Source of the DNA: an uncultured Atopobiaceae bacterium
GTDB lineage: Bacteria > Actinomycetota > Coriobacteriia > Coriobacteriales > Atopobiaceae
Assembly: GCA_944321385.1 (NCBI GenBank)
Contig: CALULC010000007.1
Coordinates: 1 to 35,603 of the forward strand
DNA: 35,603 nt
Direction of reading: 5' to 3'
This document shows, piece by piece, positions 15,137-22,584 of the stretch (the stretch's first letter is position 1; the number at the start of each line of letters is the position of its first letter). The notes under the pieces are model-generated. The model saw only the letters and a list, made by a program, of their open reading frames with translations, ran no database searches and was not told the DNA's origin. The translations under genes were made by a program, and so were the position numbers.

Positions 15137-17653
15137 CTATTCCTCCCCGCGCCAGCTCATGAGCGACGAGACGCGCTCCTCCGCACGCCGCAGCCGGTCT
15201 CGCTTGAGCCTGAGCTCCGCAAGCTCGCGCTCATTCTTGCGAATGAACTCGAGCTTTGCGCGAAGCTCGGGATTGAGACCCACGATGTTCTCGCCCAGCT
15301 CATCAGTCAGCTCCTCCAACCACTCAAGGAAGCTCGCCTCGTGCGCCGGCTCAACGGCAGCACGCCACTGCGAGACGCGCCGCGAGAGCTCGAGGTTGTG
15401 CTGCAGGGCAAGGGGCGCCTTCCAGAGCCTGTTGGGATCAAACGGGAGCCGGATGTCCTTGATCTCCGGGACCGAACCCACAAGGCTCAGAGGGCGGAAG
15501 CTCAGGATGATGCCGCGAAGGGCGTCCCGCTGGGATTCGTCGATCTCCTCACCATTGGAGACCAGGTCCAGCAGGCCGTCCCTCGCCCTTTGGGCGCAGA
15601 GCTCCCAATAGTGCTTCGACCTTGCCTCGACCATGCTTATCGACCGGCTCAGCTCGGTGTCAAAGTGCTCGCGCACGTGACCGAGAAGGTCTTCCGAGGC
15701 GCTCCTGTCCGCGGCGTGTCGCGCATCCATCTCCTCGGAATGGCTCTCCAGTGCTTTGGAGATGTCGCCAACCAGACTTGCAGCAAGGTTCCCCAAACCA
15801 AGGAAGTCCCTGGAGTCGACCATCGTGGAGAAGCGCTCCTTGAATCTCCGGGTAACCGCAAGACGTGACTCGTCGGCGGCGCGGTCCTTCTCGTCGACTC
15901 CCTCTTCCTGCTGTCGGACCCTTGAATACTCGTCCTCCCATCCGCGAAGTATGTCCGTGTCGAGCATCGCCCCAGACGTAAAGTCGCGCTCGTTCATGAA
16001 GGGCAGATAGCCGCCGGTCGCCTGCTCTCGAAGGGCGGCAGACATAGCGTCAAGGCGCTCAAGGTGCGCCGCGCGACTCTCGTCCAAGTCGTTCTCGCCC
16101 AGGCGCTTGCTTTCCTGGAGCCTGGACGAAGCGTCCTCAAGCGCGTCGTCGGTTTTCTCGATGAGCTTACGGAGAAGGGCATCCGAGCGATAGCACTTGT
16201 TGTAGACGGAATACTTGGTGGCAAAGTCCTCAATTCCGCACTCCACGCTGTAGAGTCCGCTGTTGGCGAGAACCGCGTCCGGGCAGGCCTCCGCATCGGC
16301 GAGCATCTCTGCTCTGAGCTGCGCGGGCATAAGATCGTAGTCGTACAGCCTCGTGTAGTAGCGGTCCTCCGGGTCCTGGTAACTCATGAGCAGCTGGCGA
16401 TAGCAGCGGTCGTAGTGACGATCGAACAGGCGCCCTCCGCTCTTTGCCCCGAGGCCCATGACTGAAGAGGCGAAATAGACTCCCTGGGCATAGAGATTTC
16501 GAGCCACGGCGGTTCCCATGACGTAGTCAACGTCGTCGGGCGTGAGCCCTCCCTCGGGAAGGTCTGCCGCATCCGCCTTGTTCACCACAATCATCGAGAA
16601 GCGCTCATCAAGGGCTTCGATTTTCTTTATCTCGTCGTAGAGCTCGGCGTTGTCGTTGCTGTCTATCGCGCTGTACTCCGTCACGTAAATCGGCAGACCG
16701 TCCGACATGCCCCGCATGGCCTCTTGCAAAACGCGAAGATGGTCGACGTTAGAGTTGGAGTTTGATCCCGGCGTGTCAAAGATGACGAAGTGCTTGTCTC
16801 GCATCCATGCGTCGCTCCTGTACGGAACCCGCACTTTCACGAGATTACCGATGAGCTCTCCCTCTTCTGCCTTGTAGCCATTGATTGAGGCGAGGATCTT
16901 ACGAGCTCTCTCCACAACAGGAGAAGTGTCATCCGGGGAGACCGCTGCTGCGATCTTCTGTGCAAACGCCCCTTCGGGTTTGGGGCTCGATACCGTTGCG
17001 CCGCTATCCGCCATGTTAACCACAAGCTCGCCGCCCATGTAGTCAATCGCAATGCTCGCCCTGTCAGGCTGATCGGAACGCTCGATGCGATAGACGCGGG
17101 CAGTGAGGGGCTTGTCACCGCTTGGAAGAAGCTCCGCGCCAATGAGGGCGTTGATGAACGTGGACTTTCCGGAGCTGTAGTTGCCAACGACACAGACGGG
17201 AACAACGTCTCCCGAGGCATCCTTGAACTTCTTCAGGAGGTTGCCGGCAACCGCATCGCCTCCCAAGGATCCGGAGATGATCGAAGAGACGCCCTCGAAC
17301 TCGCTTCTCACAAAGGGAAGGATGTCGCGCGCGTTTGCTAGGGAGCGACCTCCTCGCACAAGCCGCACGCTCTCGCGAAGGGGAGACTCGGCACATACGC
17401 CAATAAGCTCGGCCCATTCGTCATCCGGGCCCTCGAACACAATCTCAGTGGGTTCGTCCGGACGGCCGTACTCGGATATGATGCTCTCCACGATCTGATG
17501 GGCCTTAAAGGGCAGAAAACCCTGCACAAACTGCTTGCCCAGGAGCGCACTGTTTGGATTGCTTTCCCGGTCAAGGGGGACCCAGGCATTGTTCCAGCTC
17601 ATGAACTGTGTTGAGCGGCGATACGGGTTGCTGACGATCTTAACCTTGGACAC
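15137..17653 (-). CDS. Dynamin-like large GTPase
   Basis: An 838-residue protein. Residues 1-130 are unique. The GTPase domain has G1 GNYSSGKST (about 157-165), a G2 threonine in PLTARV, G3 FDTPGSNSNS (about 292), and G4 VNKAD (about 357-361), the pattern of bacterial dynamin-like proteins. Residues about 480-838 are long charged helices (for example RLQESKRLGENDLDESRAAHLERL and a C-terminal EFIRKNERELAELRLKRDRLRRAEERV coiled coil), as expected of a stalk. No membrane helix is seen, so membrane contact would be peripheral. Bacterial dynamins remodel membranes, and some protect against phage or membrane damage. It heads the tightly coupled GTPase-ATPase-nuclease-immunity operon. The ATG at 17653 follows a GGTTAAG stretch rather than a strong ribosome site, so the start is somewhat less certain. 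Confidence 0.85.
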   Translation of the reverse strand: MSKVKIVSNPYRRSTQFMSWNNAWVPLDRESNPNSALLGKQFVQGFLPFKAHQIVESIISEYGRPDEPTEIVFEGPDDEWAELIGVCAESPLRESVRLVRGGRSLANARDILPFVRSEFEGVSSIISGSLGGDAVAGNLLKKFKDASGDVVPVCVVGNYSSGKSTFINALIGAELLPSGDKPLTARVYRIERSDQPDRASIAIDYMGGELVVNMADSGATVSSPKPEGAFAQKIAAAVSPDDTSPVVERARKILASINGYKAEEGELIGNLVKVRVPYRSDAWMRDKHFVIFDTPGSNSNSNVDHLRVLQEAMRGMSDGLPIYVTEYSAIDSNDNAELYDEIKKIEALDERFSMIVVNKADAADLPEGGLTPDDVDYVMGTAVARNLYAQGVYFASSVMGLGAKSGGRLFDRHYDRCYRQLLMSYQDPEDRYYTRLYDYDLMPAQLRAEMLADAEACPDAVLANSGLYSVECGIEDFATKYSVYNKCYRSDALLRKLIEKTDDALEDASSRLQESKRLGENDLDESRAAHLERLDAMSAALREQATGGYLPFMNERDFTSGAMLDTDILRGWEDEYSRVRQQEEGVDEKDRAADESRLAVTRRFKERFSTMVDSRDFLGLGNLAASLVGDISKALESHSEEMDARHAADRSASEDLLGHVREHFDTELSRSISMVEARSKHYWELCAQRARDGLLDLVSNGEEIDESQRDALRGIILSFRPLSLVGSVPEIKDIRLPFDPNRLWKAPLALQHNLELSRRVSQWRAAVEPAHEASFLEWLEELTDELGENIVGLNPELRAKLEFIRKNERELAELRLKRDRLRRAEERVSSLMSWRGEE

Positions 17654-17813
17654 AACGGCCCCTTCCGACGAGCAGCGCTACGTTTGCCAAGCCATTGGAA
17701 GCCCGGCGTCCAACTTCGCTAATTCTATCTGGTGATATAAGTCCGTTTACCGACCTAGCGGCGGGCGAGCGCATTGAGGAGTAAACGGAGAGACGGGGCC
17801 CGCCTGAACGGGA

Positions 17814-17844
17814 GCCGCCCCCATTCGCTGTGAATGAGGGCGGC
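17814..17844. terminator. Hairpin downstream of the lipoprotein gene
   Basis: GCCGCCCCCATTC and GAATGAGGGCGGC pair over 13 bases with one mismatch across a 5-base loop. It lies just after the stop of the minus-strand lipoprotein gene and before the GTPase gene. No T-run follows, so terminator activity is only probable. Confidence 0.45.
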
Positions 17845-17877
17845 AAGGTTACGTTAGATTTCCCGCCATTGATGCTT

Positions 17878-18762
17878 CTACGCTGTCTCCACAGCTATGC
17901 ATAAGGCGTCGTAATAGTCTCGGTAAACCACTTCGATGGTATACCCTTCATCATTAGAAGCTTCGAACCAAGTATCACTATCTGTTTCGACGTTAGAAAA
18001 CCCTGCGCTCTTGCATTGCTCAACGTAGGGCGCAAAGTCGTCTTCCGTTGGTCCGTAGACGTAAACGTATGAGCGATCATCTTCGTCGTCGTGTATAACA
18101 ACGGCATCCTTTTTTTCGATAACGGGAGCGAGCTGACCAAGCTCACTATCAGGCCAATCAACGACTTCCTTTGTATGGTCAATATCAATTGAATAATTAT
18201 CGTTGAGGAAGTCGTAATACTCGAGATAGACCTTTCCATCCCCACCAAGATACTCGATGCCGATGTAGCTTGGCTCCATAAGCTCGTATTGGTCCATTGT
18301 CAAAATCTTACCCGTATATGCCAGAGTGCAGAGAGACGGCTCAGCGCTCTCGCCGGGCTTCGTGTAGTGTGCATTTTCTCCATCGACATAGAACTCGCTC
18401 GGCTCAACAGTAGGCGCAAAATCACCTTCGTAAACTTCATCAAATACTGATCTCTGTTCATCAGTAACGTCTTCACGCTGAGTGAATTGCATGTCGATGT
18501 TAATGACTGCGTATTTTGAATTATTCGTATAGGCAAGGGTAACTCGTCTGGTCCCGTTTTCTATTGTTGGCTCAACTGTCCAATCAATCTCGTCAATCTT
18601 GATTGAGTCATCCTGACCGGGTCCGTCGGTTGCTGGAATCGCTTGCTGCCCCTGCGTCCCTCCTGACGGCGTCGCCGCCCCACCGGGCTGTCCACCGCCG
18701 CACGCGCCGAGCGACAGCGCAAGGGCCGCCGCGCAGACCACGACAAACATCTTCTTGGCCAT
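17878..18762 (-). CDS. Secreted lipoprotein of unknown function
   Basis: A 294-residue protein with a classic lipoprotein signal: MAKKMFVVVCAAALALSLGAC, lipobox LGAC with C21 as the lipid-bearing cysteine, then a Gly/Pro/Thr-rich linker. Residues about 50-190 read as a beta-rich domain (EIDWTVEPTIENGTRRVTLAYTNNSKYAV...), similar in feel to the extracellular part of the neighbouring kinase. Residues about 195-294 include VVIHDDEDDRSYVYVYGPTEDDFAPYVEQCKSAGF, an unnamed domain. Markedly lower G+C than its neighbours. The ATG at 18762 follows GAAAGGAGGCCAAG. The shared CAGTTGNNAACTG operator lies about 60 bases upstream. Being surface-anchored, it could supply signals to the kinase; that is inference. 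Confidence 0.75.
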   Translation of the reverse strand: MAKKMFVVVCAAALALSLGACGGGQPGGAATPSGGTQGQQAIPATDGPGQDDSIKIDEIDWTVEPTIENGTRRVTLAYTNNSKYAVINIDMQFTQREDVTDEQRSVFDEVYEGDFAPTVEPSEFYVDGENAHYTKPGESAEPSLCTLAYTGKILTMDQYELMEPSYIGIEYLGGDGKVYLEYYDFLNDNYSIDIDHTKEVVDWPDSELGQLAPVIEKKDAVVIHDDEDDRSYVYVYGPTEDDFAPYVEQCKSAGFSNVETDSDTWFEASNDEGYTIEVVYRDYYDALCIAVETA

Positions 18763-18791
18763 CTTGGCCTCCTTTCAGAACGGTGAGTCCC

Positions 18792-18833
18792 ATTCTGAGA
18801 AGGCGTGTTGAGTGATTCCTCAGTTGCCAACTG
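18792..18833 (-). promoter_or_regulatory. Shared CAGTTGNNAACTG operator and promoter, site 2
   Basis: CAGTTGCCAACTG at 18821-18833. On the reverse strand GAGGAATC follows, then CAGAAT (18797-18792) after a 19-base spacer from TGAGGA, the same spacing as site 1. The start codon of the lipoprotein gene is about 30 bases further on. Confidence 0.72.
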
Positions 18834-18867
18834 AATTATGCGAGCGGTCGCCGGGCGCCCCCAAACG

Positions 18868-20511
18868 CTACCACTGCATAGCGCACACGTCATACGAGGC
18901 GAAGTCGGGAGCGCCAAACATGCTGACCTCGAACGACGTCGACTCACCCTCCGCCGGGGTGCTCACAAAGCTCACGGTCCCGCACAGGATGGCGCCCGTC
19001 TCATCGCGCAGCACCACCACAACTGCAACCTCTTGGGGTCCAATCTGCGGATCCCCGGAGGACACAGTCGTCAGATCACCCGTGAAGTTCGTGTTTCCGA
19101 TGCTATCCGTGGTCGCGTTCGTCCCAGACACCGAAAAGCGCGAAGCCTTGGCACCCTCTTTCAACTGGTAACTTTGAGGTTTAATGGGAGCAAAGTCCAC
19201 CGTCGCGGGCTTGGTTCCGTTGCCCGCCTGAGAGCCCCAGTACACGGTTTCGCCGGGTTCCAGAACAAGGAGAGCTTGCTCTTCGGAGAAGACCACGCGA
19301 CCGGACGCATCACGACCTGTAATAGTAAAGCTCGGCGAACTCACGGCAACGTCGCTGTTGTTGCGCAGCCCGACCGCGTAGTGCACGTAACCTTGATCGC
19401 TCGCCACCCACCCGGACTCCACGATCTCAAGGTCGGCCGTCAGCTCCTCGGGAGCCTCGCCGCCCGCGGGATCGTCGCTCGCTGCGGGCGCGTCTCCGCC
19501 GGCGCCCTCGCCGTCCGCGCCCTCGCCTCCCGCAGGTGCCTCCGCCGCCGGCGCGTCCGCGGGCCCATCGCTCTTCTCGCCGCCGCGACCAAACGTCACC
19601 GCCAGGATGATGCCCACCGCCGCCACAAACGCAACGACGGCCATCACAGCGAGAAGCACCTTCACCCAGTTGCGCCTCCGCGGCGCGAGCTCAAACGCGG
19701 GCGGCGCCATCGGGTCCGCAACTGCCTCGGCCTCCACGACCTTCTCGCTGCCCAGCGCCCGGGCCAGCTCGGCCACGCTCTGGTAGCGAGCGCTCGGCTC
19801 GAGCGCGCTCGCCCGGCGCACCACCTCGCGCACGCCCGCGCCCACCACGCTCTCGTCCGCGAGGGCCCGCTCGTACTCCGCGGTGTCCGGCGTCTCCGGC
19901 CGCACACCCGTGAGCAGGTAGCCCAGGACGCGACCGAGCGAGTAGACGTCCGAGCGGGCGTCGGTCTGCGCGTAGCCGCACTGCTCCGGCGAGGCAAAGC
20001 CGCGCGTGCCGAGCTGCGTGGTGTCGTGCGTCACGCCCTCGGTGCGAAAGCGCGCGATGCCAAGGTCGATGAGGTGCACGCCGTCCGCCGCCATCACGAT
20101 GTTCGACGGCGAGATGTCGCGGTGGATGATGCCGTGCGCGTGCAGCGCTGCCACCGCCTCGCAGAGCTGGGCGACTATCGTGCACGCGTCCTTCTCGCCA
20201 ACACGGCCATGCCCGGCGACAAACTCCTCGAGATTCTCTCCGGGGACAAAGTCGCAGACCACCACAAACTCGTCGGGCATCTCGTAGGTTGCCACCACGC
20301 GCGGGAGACGGGCGCAGCCGCACTCGGCAAGCATGGCCCACACGCCGCGACGGGCCAGCTTGGAGGGTATACGCTTGCGGATGAACGGGCCCGAGCCGTC
20401 AAGCGAGACAAGCTCGGTCACACCGCCGGGCCCGCTCGCGAGCACACGGTCGACCGTGTAGGCATCGTCGATGCCCAGCGCATGTATGACCTGGCGGTCG
20501 TTCACATCCAT
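18868..20511 (-). CDS. Transmembrane Ser/Thr protein kinase (PknB-like) with extracellular domain
   Basis: A 547-residue protein. Residues about 15-260 form a eukaryote-type kinase domain: invariant lysine in FIRKRI, catalytic loop HRDISPSNIV (H130-R131-D132), metal loop DLGIAR (DLG in place of DFG) and GTRGFASPEQ in the activation segment. The glycine loop is weak (ASGPGGVTEL). Residues about 283-305 form one membrane helix after an RRR stop. An Ala/Gly/Glu/Pro linker leads to a beta-rich extracellular domain (about 355-547; LEIVESGWVASDQGYVHYAVGLRNNSDVAV), similar to FxLYD-type modules. It probably senses an outside signal and phosphorylates cytosolic partners, perhaps the HTH protein or the GTPase. 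The ATG at 20511 is preceded by a TATAAC -10 and by operator site 3. Confidence 0.9.
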   Translation of the reverse strand: MDVNDRQVIHALGIDDAYTVDRVLASGPGGVTELVSLDGSGPFIRKRIPSKLARRGVWAMLAECGCARLPRVVATYEMPDEFVVVCDFVPGENLEEFVAGHGRVGEKDACTIVAQLCEAVAALHAHGIIHRDISPSNIVMAADGVHLIDLGIARFRTEGVTHDTTQLGTRGFASPEQCGYAQTDARSDVYSLGRVLGYLLTGVRPETPDTAEYERALADESVVGAGVREVVRRASALEPSARYQSVAELARALGSEKVVEAEAVADPMAPPAFELAPRRRNWVKVLLAVMAVVAFVAAVGIILAVTFGRGGEKSDGPADAPAAEAPAGGEGADGEGAGGDAPAASDDPAGGEAPEELTADLEIVESGWVASDQGYVHYAVGLRNNSDVAVSSPSFTITGRDASGRVVFSEEQALLVLEPGETVYWGSQAGNGTKPATVDFAPIKPQSYQLKEGAKASRFSVSGTNATTDSIGNTNFTGDLTTVSSGDPQIGPQEVAVVVVLRDETGAILCGTVSFVSTPAEGESTSFEVSMFGAPDFASYDVCAMQW

Positions 20512-20550
20512 CGCCCCAGTTGTTCGGTGGCCGGTATGTCAATGGTAAAG

Positions 20551-20590
20551 GTTATATTCAGTTGATGACTGATTCCTCAGTTGAGAACTG
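20551..20590 (-). promoter_or_regulatory. Shared CAGTTGNNAACTG operator and promoter of the kinase gene, site 3
   Basis: CAGTTGAGAACTG at 20578-20590, then GAGGAATC on the reverse strand, then TATAAC (20556-20551) 17 bases after TGAGGA (20579-20574). An extra half-site CAACTGAA lies between operator and -10. It is the best-looking promoter of the three, about 40 bases from the kinase start codon. Confidence 0.75.
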
Positions 20591-20664
20591 AATCGCGTGC
20601 GGCAGGCGGGCGTCTTTGACGCGTCGGGCGGCGAGAAGCGCGCACCGCCAGCAACCACGCGCCC

Positions 20665-21159
20665 CTACTTGAGCGGACTGGTCCCGAACAGGGTCTTCTC
20701 GCCCAGGCGGTAGAGTTCTTCATCCGTCTGCAGGCGGGTGAAGCCGTGATTGATGCACCAGATGATGATGGCGTCGCGGCGAACCTTGGGCCAGAGCTCC
20801 GCCACGCCGTCCAAGCGCAGAAGGCGCTGGGCCTCAAGCAAGGTGCAGCCCATGCCGAGCGCGAGCATGATGGCGTTGTCGCGGCCGAGACGGCTCTTAC
20901 CTTTGAATACGTCGTAGACGAAGGTGGCGTTGACGTCCGAGGCGCGGATGATCTCCGAGCGCTTGAGGCCCTTCGCCGCGCGGAGCTGCTCGAGGTAGTC
21001 CGGCAGGGTGCGGTCGAGCGTGAGGTCCTGCTCGAGGTAGGCGTCCGGCGTGGGGGCGGCAAGCAGCTGCTCGAGGAGCTCGCCGGTCAGGCGCTCGCGC
21101 GGGGTCTCGTTCTTCTCGACGTTCTTCTCGACGTTCTTCTCAGCGCTCTTCTCGGCCAT
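20665..21159 (-). CDS. XRE-like helix-turn-helix protein, probable regulator of the kinase block
   Basis: A 164-residue protein. The N-terminus has a short tandem repeat (EKNVEKNVEKNE). Residues about 50-115 (TLPDYLEQLRAAKGLKRSEIIRASDVNATFVYDVFKGKSRLGRDNAIMLALGMG) fit a Cro/XRE-type HTH. The C-terminal part (LLRLDGVAELWPKVRRDAIIIWCINHGFTRLQTDEELYRLGEKTLF) is a helical module I have seen in HTH proteins next to Ser/Thr kinases. I use the ATG at 21159 because it follows GAGGAGCGTGC; an earlier start at 21255 would add unrelated residues. It sits immediately upstream of the kinase on the same strand, with the shared operator between them, so it is the first candidate to bind CAGTTGNNAACTG. Confidence 0.75.
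   Translation of the reverse strand: MAEKSAEKNVEKNVEKNETPRERLTGELLEQLLAAPTPDAYLEQDLTLDRTLPDYLEQLRAAKGLKRSEIIRASDVNATFVYDVFKGKSRLGRDNAIMLALGMGCTLLEAQRLLRLDGVAELWPKVRRDAIIIWCINHGFTRLQTDEELYRLGEKTLFGTSPLK
21109..21144. repeat. 12-bp tandem repeat in the HTH gene
   Basis: GTTCTTCTCGAC occurs twice in tandem followed by a diverged third copy. It encodes the EKNV repeats near the N-terminus of the HTH protein. It is in frame, so copy-number slippage would change protein length without breaking the gene. Confidence 0.85.
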
Positions 21160-21274
21160 GCACGCTCCTCTGGAGTGAGTGGGAATCCCCCACATCTTAG
21201 CGCCCGGCGAGAAGAGCGCGCGGGCGCGGAAAACCGGAAATCCGAAACCACGCATGCGCTTTCAAAGTTTTCAA

Positions 21275-21305
21275 ATGATACGAAGGGACTGTCCCTTCGT
21301 ATCAT
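21275..21305. repeat. REP-like 31-bp palindrome, copy 4 (right edge of accessory island)
   Basis: Perfect palindrome with arms ATGATACGAAGGGAC around T. On the reverse strand its first base is the last base of the metA TGA stop, the same placement as copy 2. With copy 3 it brackets the whole accessory region from the Phd gene to the HTH gene. Confidence 0.93.
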
Positions 21306-22279
21306 CAGAACTTGTCCACGTGGCCGGTCGCGGCCGTGGCCCGCGCGTGCAGGTCGGCGATCGCGGCCGGGATCTCGTCCAGGTCGTACGGCGTCATCTG
21401 GTAGACCCAGTTGAGCCAGTTGCGGTAGAGCAGGTTGGCGTGCGCGCGCCAGGTGAAGAGCGGCTGCTTCTCGGGGTCGTCGTCCGGGAAGTAGTTCTCG
21501 GGCACGCGGATGGGCAGGCCCTTGTGGAAGTCGCGCCAGAACTCGTCGGCCAGGGTGTCGCGGCCGTACTCAAAGTGGCCGGTCACGTAGACCTCGTGGA
21601 AGTCGCGCGTGGCGAGAAGCGACGGGCCGCTCGTGAAGCCCTCGGAGAGCGTGCAGAGCTCCGGGTGCTCCGCCAGCGCACCGGTGTCGATGGCGGCGTG
21701 GCGGCTGTGCGGCATGTAGTGGACCTCGTCAAAGCCGTTGGTGAGGAAGCTGTACTCGTCGCAGAGGCGCTGCTTGAAGACGCCAAAGAGCTTGGCGCCG
21801 AGCTGACGCTTGGGAATGCCGTAGAGGTGCCACAGCGCGCCCAGCGCGCCCCAGCAGAGGAACATCGTGGAGAACACGTGCTCCTGGCTCCAGTCCACGA
21901 TCTCGCAGAACTCGTCCCAGTAGTCGACCTCCTCGTACTCGAGGTGCTCCACGGGCGCGCCAGTGATGATGAGGCCGTCGTAGTTCTTGTCGCGGAACGC
22001 GTCGAACGTGTCGTAGAACTTGACCAGGTGGTCCTGCGAGACGTGCGTGGACTCGTGGGTGGAGACGCGCATGAAGTCGCAGCTCACCTGCAGCGGAGAC
22101 TTGGAGATGAGGCGCAGGATCTGCGTCTCGGTCTCGATCTTGGTGGGCATGAGGTTGAGGATCGCCACGCGCAGCGGGCGAATCTCCTGGTGGCTGGCCA
22201 CCTCCTCCTCGAGGGCGAAGATGCGCTCCTGCTGGAGGATAGTCTTGGCGGGCAGGCCGTCGGGGATGTTGATGGGCAT
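21305..22279 (-). CDS. metA: Homoserine O-acetyltransferase (MetA family)
   Basis: A 324-residue protein of full MetA length, starting MPINIPDGLPAKTILQQE and containing LMPTKIETETQILRL. Catalytic residues are in place: nucleophile C142 (FLCWGALGAL), H235 and E237 (VTGHFEY). Residue 111 is glutamate (GAPVEHLEYEEVDYW). In this family Glu111 goes with acetyl-CoA and Gly with succinyl-CoA, so I predict acetylation of homoserine, the first committed step of methionine synthesis. Cytosolic. The ATG at 22279 lies about 35 bases after a TATACT -10 at 22319-22314 on the reverse strand. Its TGA touches palindrome copy 4. Confidence 0.96.
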   Translation of the reverse strand: MPINIPDGLPAKTILQQERIFALEEEVASHQEIRPLRVAILNLMPTKIETETQILRLISKSPLQVSCDFMRVSTHESTHVSQDHLVKFYDTFDAFRDKNYDGLIITGAPVEHLEYEEVDYWDEFCEIVDWSQEHVFSTMFLCWGALGALWHLYGIPKRQLGAKLFGVFKQRLCDEYSFLTNGFDEVHYMPHSRHAAIDTGALAEHPELCTLSEGFTSGPSLLATRDFHEVYVTGHFEYGRDTLADEFWRDFHKGLPIRVPENYFPDDDPEKQPLFTWRAHANLLYRNWLNWVYQMTPYDLDEIPAAIADLHARATAATGHVDKF

Positions 22280-22584
22280 GCTCTGGTCTCCGTTTCTGCG
22301 GCTTTACCCGTTCAGTATACGGCGGAGAGGAGCCAAAGGCAGCTGGAGGGTGCCGCTGTGTCACTTTGGGCCTCGTCTGAGGGCCTAATCCGATTCGTCT
22401 CGAGAGCCCGGTCGAGTTTTCCCAGTTGGTGATTCCCTGTCGAGCAAGCTTTGCGCCCTTTCGGCTTTTTGAGGTCCTCAGACGAGGCTCAAAGTGACAC
22501 AGCGCCCTCGTTTTTCTGCCTCGGCCATTGAAGTCGGTCTCCGATGCGCCCACGCCCAACCGCCCATGCTCTATACTTAGCCCC
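22280..22584. promoter_or_regulatory. Divergent promoter region of metA and the DEAD-box gene
   Basis: A 305-base gap. metA has TATACT at 22319-22314 (reverse strand); the helicase gene has TATACT at 22572-22577, only 7 bases before its ATG. Between them lies a long interrupted inverted repeat (22355-22503). I see no S-box or other recognisable riboswitch. Confidence 0.55.
22355..22503. repeat. 28-bp inverted repeat with 93-bp interior
   Basis: The left arm (22355-22382) begins GCTGTGTCACTTTG and ends GCCTCGTCTGAGG. The right arm (22476-22503) is its reverse complement with a single mismatch. The block GCCTCGTCTGAG resembles the GCCTCGTCTCAG core of the arrays beside the GH20 gene. It may be a long RNA hairpin, a miniature mobile element or an invertible segment; no transposase is nearby. 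Confidence 0.8.

Noticed and set aside
22280-22584. SAM-responsive riboswitch before metA
   Set aside because: The metA leader downstream of its TATACT is only about 30 bases, too short, and no S-box pattern is visible.
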